Assembly: GCA_943362175.1 (NCBI GenBank)
Contig: CALRIU020000003.1
Span: 297,514-361,513 of the forward strand
Source: UBA4416 sp943362175
GTDB taxonomy: Bacteria > Bacteroidota > Bacteroidia > B-17B0 > Aurantibacillaceae
Direction of reading: 5' to 3'
Length of the DNA: 64,000 nucleotides
In this document: positions 1-7,631 of the stretch, one piece after another
How the letters are laid out: the number at the start of each line of letters is the position of its first letter
Numbering within the stretch: position 1 is the first letter of the stretch
Translations under genes and position numbers: made by a program
The notes under the pieces: generated by a model
Seen by the model: the letters and a program-made list of their open reading frames with translations, nothing else
Told to the model about the DNA's origin: nothing
Database searches by the model: none

Positions 1-1237
1 TGTCGGAGGATTTCAGCGCCTCTTCTTTCCTCTTTTCTGCCGCGTCCAGCTTTTCCTGCTTCCGTTTTTCAAGCCTTGCCAGCCGCTCCGTCCGGAGCTG
101 CCCGCAGGCCGGCATGATGAGGTCGCTGCCAAAGCGGGAACGGATCTTGTCGAGGGCCGTGTATAGATTGGCCTTTTCTTGAGTATCCTCAAACAGGTTG
201 GTTTGCTGGCAGCCGGAGATCAGGTTGCTGAATCTCACGCCAATCAGGCGGATCCAGACATCGCCCTTATAATTCTTATAGAAGAGCTCTTTTACTTTTT
301 CGAGGATGGTATGGTCGGACGAGGTGTAAGGAATGCTCGCCTGGAAGGTATGGCTCTCGAAGTTCGAGTACTTCAGTTTTACCGTCACACAACCCGTGAT
401 CTTTTCCATCTTCCGCAGGTCGTAGCCCAGCTCATCCACCATACCTATCAGGATACGCTCCATCATCGCCTTGTCGGTGCTGTCTCTCTCAAACGTGGTT
501 TCGGTGCTCATGCTCGTTTGCTCCCAATGCGGCTCAATGGGGCTGTAATTAATACCATTGGCCTTTTTCCAGATGCTGCTGCCATGCTCTCCCAGGATGT
601 TCTGCAAGGCCTGTAAGGACATTTTCTGAAGGGTTTCGATCTTCTCAATCCCTTTCCCGCTCAGCAAAGCGTAGGTCTTTTTTCCCAGGCCCGGAATTTT
701 GGAAATAGACAAAGGCGCCAGGAATTCTTTTTCGGTACCGTACGGCACATAGCCTTCGCCGTTGGGCTTAAACTGCCCGGTGGCAATCTTGGAAACCGTT
801 TTGTTGCAGGACAGTCCAAAGGAAATCGGCAGGCCGGTTTCGCCGACAATCTTATCACGCAGCTCTTTGGTCCAGAGCAGACTGTGCTTCACGTATTTGT
901 CCATGCCCGTAATATCAATGTAATGCTCATCAATACTGGCTTTTTCATACTCCGGCGATTCTGCTTTGATGATCTCGGTGACCTCCCGCGAATATTTGGA
1001 ATACATGGCCATATCGCCTTTTACAAAAATAGCCTGCGGACAAAGCTGCCGGGCCCGGGCCGAAGGCATGGCGGAATGCACCCCGAACTGGCGGGCTTCA
1101 TAGCTACAGGAAGCCACCACACCACGGTCGCTGGAACCACCAATGATCACAGGCTTTCCGAGCAGCGAGCTGTCGAGCCTGCGCTCTACCGACACAAAAA
1201 AGCTGTCGAGGTCCATGTGTATAATTGAGCGTTCCAT
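1..1237 (-). CDS. dinB: DNA polymerase IV (Y-family), 3' end off the window
   Basis: Translesion DNA polymerase. The leftward frame opens with ATG at 1237 and stays open to base 1 (412 residues visible), so the C-terminus lies outside the window. Residues 8-14 read MDLDSFF, giving the metal-binding Asp9 and the aromatic steric gate; SIDEHYIDIT at 101-110 supplies Asp103 and Glu104, the catalytic pair at the same numbers as in E. coli Pol IV. Palm, fingers and a helix-hairpin-helix thumb (ISKIPGLGKKTYALL) follow, then a little-finger domain; the visible end is a Lys/Glu/Arg-rich helical tail (ERLARLEKRKQEKLDAAEKR) beyond the little finger. A TACTTTTG -7 box lies on the complement of 1254-1261. 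It is divergent from nth. No interruption was seen. The family call is secure; the tail may carry a clamp-binding motif beyond the edge. Confidence 0.95.
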   Translation of the reverse strand, partial: MERSIIHMDLDSFFVSVERRLDSSLLGKPVIIGGSSDRGVVASCSYEARQFGVHSAMPSARARQLCPQAIFVKGDMAMYSKYSREVTEIIKAESPEYEKASIDEHYIDITGMDKYVKHSLLWTKELRDKIVGETGLPISFGLSCNKTVSKIATGQFKPNGEGYVPYGTEKEFLAPLSISKIPGLGKKTYALLSGKGIEKIETLQKMSLQALQNILGEHGSSIWKKANGINYSPIEPHWEQTSMSTETTFERDSTDKAMMERILIGMVDELGYDLRKMEKITGCVTVKLKYSNFESHTFQASIPYTSSDHTILEKVKELFYKNYKGDVWIRLIGVRFSNLISGCQQTNLFEDTQEKANLYTALDKIRSRFGSDLIMPACGQLRTERLARLEKRKQEKLDAAEKRKEEALKSSD

Positions 1238-1420
1238 GTTTTGCTTCCTGCTACAAAAGTAAGGCTGAAACACGGTGTTGAATGCCATGAATTGTAGCAA
1301 AACGGATGGCATTGCTATACCCCCGCCATTGCCATCCCTTGTACCGGAGTCAACACTGTATTACTCGGACTCAGCATCCTGAGAAGCTTTGTCTTAACTC
1401 TTTAAACATCCGCGACTCCA

Positions 1421-1451
1421 TTGGCTTTATGTTTTCTATTCCTTAAATTTG
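1421..1451 (+). promoter_or_regulatory. Bacteroidota-type promoter of nth
   Basis: TTG at 1421-1423, a 20-base spacer and TAAATTTG at 1444-1451 match the sigma-A promoter pattern of Bacteroidota (TTG/TTTG, 19-21 bp, TAnnTTTG). It lies upstream of the ATG at 1475 and inside the longer open frame, so it decides the start in favour of 1475. Confidence 0.7.
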
Positions 1452-1474
1452 AAATAAGCCAACCCTTCAATCCT

Positions 1475-2119
1475 ATGAACCTAAAAGCGAAAACCTGGGC
1501 GGAAGCCTTAAAACCTCTCTTAAAGCAATACAAGAACAAAAAGCATCCGCTGGAATATAAAAATCTTTACCAGCTTGTGGTGATGGTTGTGCTTTCGGCG
1601 CAGGACTCCGACAAGCACATCAACAGCCTCGCTCCTGCCCTGTTCAAGGCTTTTCCGAACATGAAAGCCCTGGCCAAAGCCAGCGAGGAAACCCTGATGC
1701 CTTTTATTGGGAAGGTCCGCAGCTCGCGCAACAAAGGCGCCTGGCTCATGGAAATGGCGCAAACACTAAAGACCGACAAGAACATTCCTGTTACTATGGA
1801 AGAGCTCACCGCGCTGAAAGGCATCGGGCGCAAATCAGCCAACGTCATCATGCGCGAAGCCGGTGTTGCTCCCGAAGGAGTGATCGTGGACCTTCATGTC
1901 GTGCGCGTGGCACCACGCCTGGGAATTACCAAATCAACGGATCCGAAGAAAATCGAGGCGGATATCATGTCTGTGATGCCGCCAAAAACCTGGGGAGAGA
2001 TCGGCATGGCCCTTTCTTTCTTAGGCCGCGAAACCTGCCGCCCCAAAGACCCCAAGCATGAGGATTGCGTGATGAATGCCTATTGCGCTTTCTGCCAGGG
2101 GAAACAGGTGATTAAATAA
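1475..2119 (+). CDS. nth: Endonuclease III-type DNA glycosylase/AP lyase
   Basis: Base-excision repair enzyme of the HhH-GPD family, 214 aa from ATG 1475. The helix-hairpin-helix LKGIGRKSANVIM carries Lys120 (catalytic nucleophile in the family) and VDLHVVRVAPRLG carries Asp139, the partner acid. The C-terminal iron-sulfur loop is atypical: the usual C-X6-C-X2-C-X5-C reads Cys188-X6-His195-X2-Cys198-X5-Cys204 with an additional Cys207. One cluster ligand is therefore histidine, or Cys207 compensates. An upstream in-frame TTG extension is rejected because the promoter lies within it. It is followed by a hairpin at 2120-2149 and faces the arsR gene. Function is likely retained since both catalytic residues are present; cluster chemistry is uncertain. 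Confidence 0.9.
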   Translation: MNLKAKTWAEALKPLLKQYKNKKHPLEYKNLYQLVVMVVLSAQDSDKHINSLAPALFKAFPNMKALAKASEETLMPFIGKVRSSRNKGAWLMEMAQTLKTDKNIPVTMEELTALKGIGRKSANVIMREAGVAPEGVIVDLHVVRVAPRLGITKSTDPKKIEADIMSVMPPKTWGEIGMALSFLGRETCRPKDPKHEDCVMNAYCAFCQGKQVIK

Positions 2120-2149
2120 CCGGTGGCTTCGACTACGCTCAGCCACCGG
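2120..2149. repeat. Hairpin between convergent genes; copy of a dispersed repeat
   Basis: Perfect 9-bp stem (CCGGTGGCT / AGCCACCGG) with the 12-base loop TCGACTACGCTC. The loop plus stem sequence TTCGACTACGCTCAG recurs at 20153-20167, so this is a dispersed palindromic repeat, perhaps also acting as terminator for nth and the ArsR gene, which converge on it. No U-tract of note on the nth side. Confidence 0.75.
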
Positions 2150-2154
2150 CTACA

Positions 2155-2490
2155 TTACTTTTTCTTTTTGTGCTTTTTTGGTTTCTGAATCTCTTCGAGG
2201 TAGCTTTCGAGCGAATCGAGTTTTTTGTTCCAGAAGGATTTGTATTGCTCCACCCATTCGGCCACCTCGTTCAGTTTTTTGAGTTTGGCTTCGCAGTAGC
2301 GCTCCCGGCCTTCCTGCCTGATCACGACAAGGCCGCACTCTGTCAGGATCCTGATATGCCTGGAAATAGCGGGGCGGCTGATATCGAAATTTTCGGCCAC
2401 CGAATTCAGGTTCATGGATTTGTGCGCCAGGAGGTTTACAATCTCGCGGCGCGTGGGGTCGGCTATGGCCTGAAACACATCTCTTCTCAT
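2155..2490 (-). CDS. ArsR-family transcriptional repressor (autorepressor type)
   Basis: Winged-helix DNA-binding protein of 111 aa. It opens RRDVFQAIADPTRREIVNLL, the standard N-terminal helix of the ArsR subgroup that controls AHSA1/SRPBCC genes, and the recognition helix is within FDISRPAISRHIRILTECGL. No metal-binding Cys pair (ELCVCDL type) is present, so it is not a metal sensor of the ArsR/SmtB kind. The C-terminus is a Lys-rich tail. Its own promoter (TTG-N20-TATATTTG, complement of 2519-2549) contains two GTAAC-N6-GTTAC-like palindromes, and an identical arrangement precedes the SRPBCC gene at 15301-15726. Inference: it represses itself and that gene. Effector unknown. Confidence 0.88.
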   Translation of the reverse strand: MRRDVFQAIADPTRREIVNLLAHKSMNLNSVAENFDISRPAISRHIRILTECGLVVIRQEGRERYCEAKLKKLNEVAEWVEQYKSFWNKKLDSLESYLEEIQKPKKHKKKK

Positions 2491-2503
2491 ATCAGCTTAT
2501 TAA

Positions 2504-2549
2504 GTAACCTTTTGGTTACAAATATACAGGTAAGGCAGCAGTTACGCAA
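2504..2549 (-). promoter_or_regulatory. arsR promoter with two tandem palindromic operators
   Basis: On the leftward strand, TTG (2547-2549), 20 bases, TATATTTG (2519-2526). Operator 1, GTAACCTTTTGGTTAC (2504-2519), abuts the -7 box downstream; operator 2, GTAAGGCAGCAGTTAC (2530-2545), lies between -33 and -7 with one arm mismatch. Centres are 26 bp apart. The same layout occurs at 15753-15798. Confidence 0.75.
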
Positions 2550-2575
2550 GGTTTAGCGCCCTAAGCCGGAAGATT

Positions 2576-3583
2576 TCAAAAATCTCCCAGGCTAAATGCT
2601 TCCGCCAGCAGTTCAAAGGAGCGCTTGCGGTCTTCGGGCTTATCGGCCATGCAGGAGACCATGATCTCCTGTACGTCAAAGTCTGCGGCGAGCTTTGTCA
2701 ACTGCTCCTTTACCGAATCTTTGGTACCGGAGATCACCCGTCCCCTGTTGAGCCTGATGCGTTCCAGCTCATGCGCGGAAAATGTATAGTCCTTGATATC
2801 CTCGTAGCTTCCGAACCGGTCAAAACGGCCCTGCTCGAACTGCACGAAGATGTAATCCAGGAAGTGGCGCATCTGCGCCGCTTTCTCTTCGGTATCGGCA
2901 CAAAGCACCGAAATGGCAAGCAGCTCCTGAGGCTTTTCAAGCTGCGCCGATGGCCTGAATTGCTTGCGGTAAGATTCCACAACGTCGGGCGTGGCAAAGC
3001 CATTGATGAACTTCGCCACTGCCAGCCCCATTCCGAAACGTGCCGCGATAGAGCTGCTGCCCCCGCTCGAGCTCAGGACCCATTGCGCGGGGATTGTAGA
3101 GGCCTGCGGGATCGCCAGCAAAGGCCCCTGGGAGGTTGCCGCGCTGTCGTTGAAAAAATGTTGGAGATGCTCCAGTTGTTTCAGGTAGCTTTCTTCCCTG
3201 AAATCGTTGGAGGGATTGAGCAGCGATGCCGTAATCCTGTCGCCGCCGGGGGCGCGGCCCATGCCCAGGTCGATGCGGCCGGGAAATAAGGTTTCGAGCA
3301 TACGGAAATTTTCGGCCACTTTCAGGGCGCTGTGATTGGGCAGCATGATCCCGCCGGAGCCGATGCGGATGTGCTTGGTCTCATCGGCCAGCTTCACCAT
3401 GAGCACTTCGGGCGTAGAGCCGGCAATAAAGGAGGAGTTATGATGCTCCGACACCCAGAAGCGGTGATAACCCAGGGCTTCGGCCAGCTTTACAGTTTCG
3501 ATGGTACTTTGAATGGCTTGTTGGGCAGTGCGCCCGTGCGACACGATGGACTGGTCGAGTATGCTAAGTTTGAGAGGACTCAT
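2576..3583 (-). CDS. LLM-class flavin-dependent oxidoreductase (luciferase-like)
   Basis: Luciferase-like monooxygenase fold, 335 aa, the usual length for the single-component YhbW/MsnO8-type group. It begins LKLSILDQSIVSHGRTAQQAI and carries HRFWVSEHHNSSFIAGSTPEV and IRIGSGGIMLPNHSALKVAENF, the hallmark first-strand and FMN-side segments of this group, then FPGRIDLGMGRAPGGD. Such proteins are TIM-barrel FMN-dependent oxidoreductases; substrate cannot be told from sequence. It lies alone on the leftward strand between the ArsR gene and a rightward pair. No partner flavin reductase is adjacent. Confidence 0.88.
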   Translation of the reverse strand: MSPLKLSILDQSIVSHGRTAQQAIQSTIETVKLAEALGYHRFWVSEHHNSSFIAGSTPEVLMVKLADETKHIRIGSGGIMLPNHSALKVAENFRMLETLFPGRIDLGMGRAPGGDRITASLLNPSNDFREESYLKQLEHLQHFFNDSAATSQGPLLAIPQASTIPAQWVLSSSGGSSSIAARFGMGLAVAKFINGFATPDVVESYRKQFRPSAQLEKPQELLAISVLCADTEEKAAQMRHFLDYIFVQFEQGRFDRFGSYEDIKDYTFSAHELERIRLNRGRVISGTKDSVKEQLTKLAADFDVQEIMVSCMADKPEDRKRSFELLAEAFSLGDF

Positions 3584-3683
3584 AAAAAAAGGAAAAGGTT
3601 CCCCGGGTTAACATTTTTGGTTGCGGAAAGTTTATGAATCGAAAGAAAATTGCGAACTTGTAAGAACATTAAACATTGCCTGT

Positions 3684-4214
3684 ATGAAACTCCTGAAGTT
3701 TAAATTATTACTGATTCTGATATGTACAGGCGCTTCTCTTTTTGCCCAAACCAGTAAAATCACCGTAAAGGCCACAGACACCATCGACTACATGTACCTT
3801 TCATCTGCCAAAGGGTACAGCCTGACAAAAATCATGGACCTGCGCACCTCTATTTTGCAGCGTTGCGGAAAGAACTTCCTCTTTCAGGCCAGCAGAATCG
3901 ACAGCACTTCTATCGCGTTTGCTAAAAAAAACGGAAAAACACTTTCAGTGAACGACAGCCTTCTTTATATCTCCTGGTTCCTGATCAATAAAACAGAGTG
4001 CTTTCCACAAGACTGCGCCCATTACCAGCCTACGTGGAAACTCAGCATCAACCGAAAAAACAATGTCTTTGTTCTCGACAAGATATTTTGCATACAGGCA
4101 CAGGATTTGAAGCATATTGTATTAAAAGTGATCAAACTTTCGGAATTTGAGATTATCCTGGAAGACATGACTGACTCCATCTGGCACCGGCGTTATTATT
4201 TTCAAAAAAACTAG
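3684..4214 (+). CDS. Secreted or periplasmic protein of unknown function
   Basis: 176 aa from ATG 3684, chosen because it opens with a clean signal peptide: MKLLKFKLLLILICTGASLFAQ, ending in an Ala-X-Ala-like FAQ cleavage site. The mature part contains SKITVKATDTIDYMYLSS and three cysteines (around residues 62, 114 and 118) that could form disulfides. I recognise no family. Its stop is only 5 bp before the acetyltransferase gene, so the two are probably cotranscribed, but nothing links their functions. Confidence 0.7.
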   Translation: MKLLKFKLLLILICTGASLFAQTSKITVKATDTIDYMYLSSAKGYSLTKIMDLRTSILQRCGKNFLFQASRIDSTSIAFAKKNGKTLSVNDSLLYISWFLINKTECFPQDCAHYQPTWKLSINRKNNVFVLDKIFCIQAQDLKHIVLKVIKLSEFEIILEDMTDSIWHRRYYFQKN

Positions 4215-4219
4215 AAATC

Positions 4220-4663
4220 ATGGACGTTCACATCAAAAAATTAAGCCCGGGCGACATGGACCAGTTCGCCGCATTGATCAACGTGTTTGAGGAAGTGTTT
4301 GACATGGAGAACCTTTTGAGCCCCGGTCCCGGGTACCTGGAAAACCTGCTGAGGAAAGAAAGCTTTATGGCTTATGTGGCAACGTTCGGCGAGCGCGTCA
4401 TTGGCGGACTAACGGCCTACGTTCTGCCTTCGTACTATTTCCAGTCGTCGGAAGTGTATATCTACGACCTGGCTATAGACCCTGGCTTCCAGAGGAAAGG
4501 CACAGGGCGCAAGCTGATCGAAGCCATCAAAACAGACTGCAAAACACTTGGGCTGAGGGAAGTATTTATCCAGGCAGATAAAATCGACCAGCATGCCATC
4601 GACTTTTACCAGGCTACGGGCGGAAAATCCGCAGATGTGGTACATTTTTCGTATCCGCTTTAA
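4220..4663 (+). CDS. GNAT acetyltransferase resembling AAC(3)-I
   Basis: 147-aa GCN5-related N-acetyltransferase. The acetyl-CoA loop is QRKGTGRKLIEAIK (Q/R-X-X-G-X-G). The segments VIGGLTAYVLPSYYF, EVYIYDLAIDPGFQRKG, VFIQADKIDQHAIDFYQATG and the ending DVVHFSYPL correspond closely in order and wording to aminoglycoside 3-N-acetyltransferase type I as I remember it (IYDLAV, FVQAD, DDPA, LYTKLG, DVLHFDI). The name implies possible aminoglycoside acetylation, but chromosomal homologues of this subfamily in Bacteroidota are not shown here to confer resistance. It sits 5 bp after a secreted-protein gene. Family call firm; substrate is inference. Confidence 0.85.
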   Translation: MDVHIKKLSPGDMDQFAALINVFEEVFDMENLLSPGPGYLENLLRKESFMAYVATFGERVIGGLTAYVLPSYYFQSSEVYIYDLAIDPGFQRKGTGRKLIEAIKTDCKTLGLREVFIQADKIDQHAIDFYQATGGKSADVVHFSYPL

Positions 4664-4700
4664 CACTTTATCTTTGATAAGATCACTCGATTAAAAAAAC

Positions 4701-5172
4701 ATGACACCAACTACATTAGACATTAAAGTGGCGATCCAGATCTCCAGGGCCATGCACGAGGTTTTTGAAGCCATTGCCGATCCGGCGCACCTATCCGGCT
4801 ATTTCATCGCCGACAGCACGGGCCGCCTCGAAGAAGGAAAAGAGCTGATCTGGCATTTCCCTGAATTTTCCATGGATGTGCCTGTTAGCGTCAAAAAGAC
4901 AGAGAAAGACAGCTACATTTCTTTTGAATGGGAGGGCTCGGAAAACAAAAAGACCCTGGTAGAGATTTCGCTCAAACAGCAAGATAACGGGAGCACCTTA
5001 GTCACCGTTACCGAAAAAAAGCATGGAGAACCATGAAGCCGGTATTAAATGGCTGTCCGGAAATTCCGGCGGCTGGGCCAACTTCCTGGCCTGCCTGAAA
5101 GCTTACCTCGAATACGGGATCAACCTCCGCAAAGGCGCCTTCGATTTTATGCGGGAAGATAAACCGGCTTAG
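4701..5172 (+). pseudogene. AHSA1/SRPBCC-domain gene with a frameshift at an A7 run
   Basis: START/Bet v 1-like (AHSA1) protein split over two frames. The first frame (from ATG 4701) encodes the N-terminal beta-grip (DIKVAIQISRAMHEVFEAI) through TVTEKK and then stops at 5036. From 5023 a second frame continues the same fold: MENHEAGIKWLSGNSGGW followed by ANFLACLKAYLEYGINLRKG, the standard C-terminal helix of the family, ending at TAG 5170-5172. Deleting one A from the run at 5014-5020 (accgaaaaaaagc) would join them into about 156 aa. Either a genuine inactivating mutation, phase variation, or a sequencing error in a homopolymer. A TATCTTTG box at 4669-4676 is a plausible promoter. Confidence 0.75.
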
Positions 5173-5465
5173 TCCTGCCTGAAAGATAATCCTTTCGCTT
5201 CCAGGGCTTCTCTCAATTTTGGCAGGGAAGCCTTTCCAAAACCATGCAGTTTCAGCAATTCCTTTTCTGTCCACCGGCTCAGCTCTTTTTCCGTATGGAT
5301 GCCGGCCCCCTCCAGCGCGCGGCGGGCAGGCGCGCCCATCAGAGCCAGAAAGCCATCCCCGGGCTTTTTCGCCCCTTCACAGATAGGGCATGTCGGGCAG
5401 TCGGTGCTTTTATAATACTGATGCCCATTCGGACAGGTGCGTAATGTTTTTTTAGTGGTTGCCAT
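5169..5465 (-). CDS. Zinc-ribbon plus RNA polymerase alpha-CTD-like HhH protein
   Basis: 98 aa with two parts. Residues 10-30 contain TCPNGHQYYKSTDCPTCPIC, a four-cysteine knuckle likely to bind zinc. Residues 45-98 (GAPARRALEGAGIHTEKELS ... LLKLHGFGKASLPKLREALE) resemble the helix-hairpin-helix C-terminal domain of the RNA polymerase alpha subunit. Small proteins of this kind are often named RNA polymerase alpha C-terminal domain proteins in Bacteroidota; role unknown. It converges on the frameshifted AHSA1 gene and its stop overlaps that gene's restored stop by a few bases. Confidence 0.8.
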   Translation of the reverse strand: MATTKKTLRTCPNGHQYYKSTDCPTCPICEGAKKPGDGFLALMGAPARRALEGAGIHTEKELSRWTEKELLKLHGFGKASLPKLREALEAKGLSFRQD

Positions 5466-5610
5466 CGTTGTATGAATTTAAGGGTTTTAGGTGAAATTTC
5501 CTTATGCGACGGAGACGCAGGGCTTCGTTCTTTTTAAGCCCTTGCTAACGTTCTCTCAACAAGACTTGCTGTTGGGAAGAACACCAGCAGCGGCAGAAAT
5601 TCCCCGGCTG

Positions 5611-5820
5611 TCAATTCAAGACTTCGCACAGGTATCCCTGCAAATGCATCAGGGATAGGATCTTTTCATTCTCAACCGAATCGCTTTCTATGCGGAGAAT
5701 GTGGTCACAATCTTCAAGGTCGAAGTTGGCCATATAGTGCGGCCACTGTTCTTCAAGCAAGCGGAGAACAAGCTCTGCCTGCGCTCCATCAGTGATGTTG
5801 GTCTTAAAGATCTCTACCAT
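5611..5820 (-). CDS. Small conserved protein, ferredoxin-fold-like
   Basis: 69 aa, last gene of a leftward operon, 10 bp after the DoxX-family gene. Sequence MVEIFKTNITDGAQAELVLR then HILRIESDSVENEKILSLMH has the beta-alpha-beta spacing of heavy-metal-associated (HMA) domains but lacks the CxxC metal motif. I recognise it as a small protein type common in this phylum without known function. Real gene status is supported by its operon position and the tight spacing. Confidence 0.65.
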   Translation of the reverse strand: MVEIFKTNITDGAQAELVLRLLEEQWPHYMANFDLEDCDHILRIESDSVENEKILSLMHLQGYLCEVLN

Positions 5821-5830
5821 GTTACGCTTA

Positions 5831-6205
5831 TTAGTGTTGTTTTAATTTCAGGCGCCTATGGTAAAAGGCATAGGACAAAATTCCCAGGAGAACCGGAAGG
5901 AATACCGGCGCCCAGTTTTCTGCCGGCTTACCGGCGGCGGCGATGCAATAGATGGCACCGGCCAGGTCGATCATCAGGCCTGCGTAAGCCCATTCTTTGA
6001 TTCGCGGAAAACCCGGTATCAAAATAGCGATCACGCCCAGGGCTTTGGCAATACCCACAAAGGGCAGGAGGTAAGCAGGCAGCAGGATATCCGCAAAGCC
6101 TTTCACGGCCATCTCAGCCATAAAAATATCAGGAAGAGCGGAGAGCATCATAAAGGCGGCGAACAGGCCGGTAAAGATCCAATAAAGCAGGTTTGTTTTT
6201 TTCAT
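5831..6205 (-). CDS. DoxX-family membrane protein
   Basis: 124 aa with four predicted membrane helices: about residues 8-26, 42-63 (LLPAYLLPFVGIAKALGVIA), 70-90 and 97-115. The motif PAYLLPFVGIAKALGVIAIL matches the DoxX-like group. Members sit in the inner membrane; a specific activity is not established for this subgroup. It is the fourth gene in a leftward cluster with an SRPBCC, a GyrI-like and a VOC gene, a combination typical of small Bacteroidota operons behind AraC or ArsR regulators. Confidence 0.85.
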   Translation of the reverse strand: MKKTNLLYWIFTGLFAAFMMLSALPDIFMAEMAVKGFADILLPAYLLPFVGIAKALGVIAILIPGFPRIKEWAYAGLMIDLAGAIYCIAAAGKPAENWAPVFLPVLLGILSYAFYHRRLKLKQH

Positions 6206-6228
6206 ATTAAGGTTATTTTAAAGTTTAT

Positions 6229-6651
6229 TTATGATGAAGCATTTTTATCAAAATGAAGGAGCCAGGTATTGCCGTACTTATCTTTGAGGTCGCCGAACAA
6301 AGCGCCCCAGAAAGAGGTTTCCAGCGGGTGCAGCACATGTCCTCCGCCGGAAGATAATTTGCTGAAAGCCATCCTGGCCTCTTCCTCGCTGCTGCAGTCT
6401 AGCATCATGGACACCGCATTGCCCCTGATCCGGCCTTCGTCCTGAACCATATCGGTTCCCATCAGTACCGCGTCTCCATTGGTGAGGGTGGCATGCAGGA
6501 TCCAGTGCTGCATGTTTTCAGGCATTTTGGCAGCAAGGGGCGAATCGCCGATGGTTTGCAGGTTCAACTCTCCGCCAAGACAGTTTTGATAGAAATTCAT
6601 AGCCTCGCGACAGTTACCACTGAAGGTGAGGTAGGAACGGATGTGTTTCAT
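6229..6651 (-). CDS. VOC-superfamily protein, PhnB/3-dmu-9_3-mt type
   Basis: 140 aa, glyoxalase/bleomycin-resistance fold. It starts KHIRSYLTFSGNCREAMNFY, followed by LGGEL, HATLTNGDAVLMGTD and an ending WGALFGDLKDKYGNTWLLHF, the signature order of the PhnB-like (so-called 3-demethylubiquinone methyltransferase-like) VOC proteins. These are probably not methyltransferases despite the database name; ligand unknown. Middle gene of the leftward operon (12-22 bp gaps). A second PhnB-like gene is present at 59980-60408. Confidence 0.85.
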   Translation of the reverse strand: MKHIRSYLTFSGNCREAMNFYQNCLGGELNLQTIGDSPLAAKMPENMQHWILHATLTNGDAVLMGTDMVQDEGRIRGNAVSMMLDCSSEEEARMAFSKLSSGGGHVLHPLETSFWGALFGDLKDKYGNTWLLHFDKNASS

Positions 6652-6663
6652 GTTTTCAAAAAA

Positions 6664-7086
6664 TTAGGTACGGTCATTATTTTTTAAAGGAACCATGCAG
6701 CGCATGTCTTTATCATTGAGGTATAGCTCGAGGCAGTAGCCCTGCGGATCGAGCTCCGGCAATGCCAGCAGCTTTTGGAATGTGCTGTCGACACGTCGCA
6801 TATCCTCCCGGAAATTTAAAAGCAGCTCGCTCATGTATTCGCCTTTCCGGATCACAAAAGTGTCGAGCCCGTAGGTAGTAGCTTCGCCTTCCCGGAGCTG
6901 GCTGAGAGCCGCTTTGTAGATGATCCCGCCTTTTCCGTCGGAATAAGAAATACCATAAGCGATTCGTTGCTCAGGAGCCGGAAGCATGCTGTGCAGCTCC
7001 GTGTGAGCATCGTTTATCCCATCGGGGAAAGCGCTTGCCTGTAAACAAACAACAGTAATGTCTTTTTCAATAGTGTATGTCTCCAT
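6664..7086 (-). CDS. GyrI-like / effector-binding-domain protein
   Basis: 140 aa. The pattern KDITVVCLQASAFPDGINDAH, YGISYSDGKGGIIYKAAL and YGLDTFVIRKGEYMSELL fits the AraC-effector-binding / GyrI-like small-molecule-binding fold without any DNA-binding domain. Stand-alone members are thought to bind hydrophobic or cationic small molecules. It lies between an SRPBCC and a VOC gene, 12 bp from each, so a shared small-molecule role is likely but unproven. Assignment by fold pattern rather than catalytic residues, hence moderate confidence. Confidence 0.65.
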   Translation of the reverse strand: METYTIEKDITVVCLQASAFPDGINDAHTELHSMLPAPEQRIAYGISYSDGKGGIIYKAALSQLREGEATTYGLDTFVIRKGEYMSELLLNFREDMRRVDSTFQKLLALPELDPQGYCLELYLNDKDMRCMVPLKNNDRT

Positions 7087-7098
7087 AATATCAGGTTT

Positions 7099-7536
7099 TT
7101 ACTTTTCTGCCAGTTCTTTCAGGCGTTCAAAGGCCTTTTCCCATTTGCCCGACATCATGTCAAACATGCTTTCCTCCATATCCGAGCTGATGTCGAGGCG
7201 GGTCGCGCCGTTCTCTTCGGTGAGGCGATAGGTCTCCCGACCGCCTTTGTATTGTTGGGCGATTGCACTATCGAGGTCTTCCTTTCCATCAGATACCACG
7301 CCCGTGTATTCTACGATCAGCGATTTTCCGGGAATGCTCTCCGTGACTTTTGCCGCCATACCGTTATTACTCTGATCCATGAACAGGGCCTTGCTGCCGG
7401 GTTTCCAGTCTGTCAGGGCATAGGAGCCGGGGCTAAACACCGAGTACCAGTCCCTGGTATAGTGATCGAGGGTGAGCACATTCCAGAGCTTTTCTCTGGA
7501 AGCGCCAATGAGGATTGATTTTTTAATGGTTTTCAT
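7099..7536 (-). CDS. SRPBCC/AHSA1-family protein
   Basis: 145 aa, first gene of the five-gene leftward operon ending at 5611. The opening KTIKKSILIGASREKLWNVL and the closing MMSGKWEKAFERLKELAEK bracket the family's helix-grip fold, a hydrophobic-ligand cavity. Ligand unknown. A TAATTTTG -7 box is on the complement of 7589-7596, with no good -33 element, which suggests activator dependence; the divergent DJ-1/AraC gene is the obvious candidate activator. Confidence 0.85.
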   Translation of the reverse strand: MKTIKKSILIGASREKLWNVLTLDHYTRDWYSVFSPGSYALTDWKPGSKALFMDQSNNGMAAKVTESIPGKSLIVEYTGVVSDGKEDLDSAIAQQYKGGRETYRLTEENGATRLDISSDMEESMFDMMSGKWEKAFERLKELAEK

Positions 7537-7631
7537 AGTTTCATTTTTTAAAGATGAATGGGATAAACGTTGCCACTGATTGACACGACAAAATTACATC
7601 GGGGCTCAAAAAAGGGGGAGGTGCAAAACCG

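Noticed and set aside
661..858. 65-aa leftward frame as separate gene
   Set aside because: It lies inside dinB in a different frame; codon pattern follows dinB.
1421..1474. Longer N-terminus of nth from TTG 1421
   Set aside because: The promoter (TTG-N20-TAAATTTG) lies inside it.
5008..5036. Programmed -1 frameshift at A-AAA-AAG in the AHSA1 gene
   Set aside because: The heptamer is in the right frame for -1 slippage, but the C-terminal part is in the +1 frame, so -1 would not give the family C-terminus.
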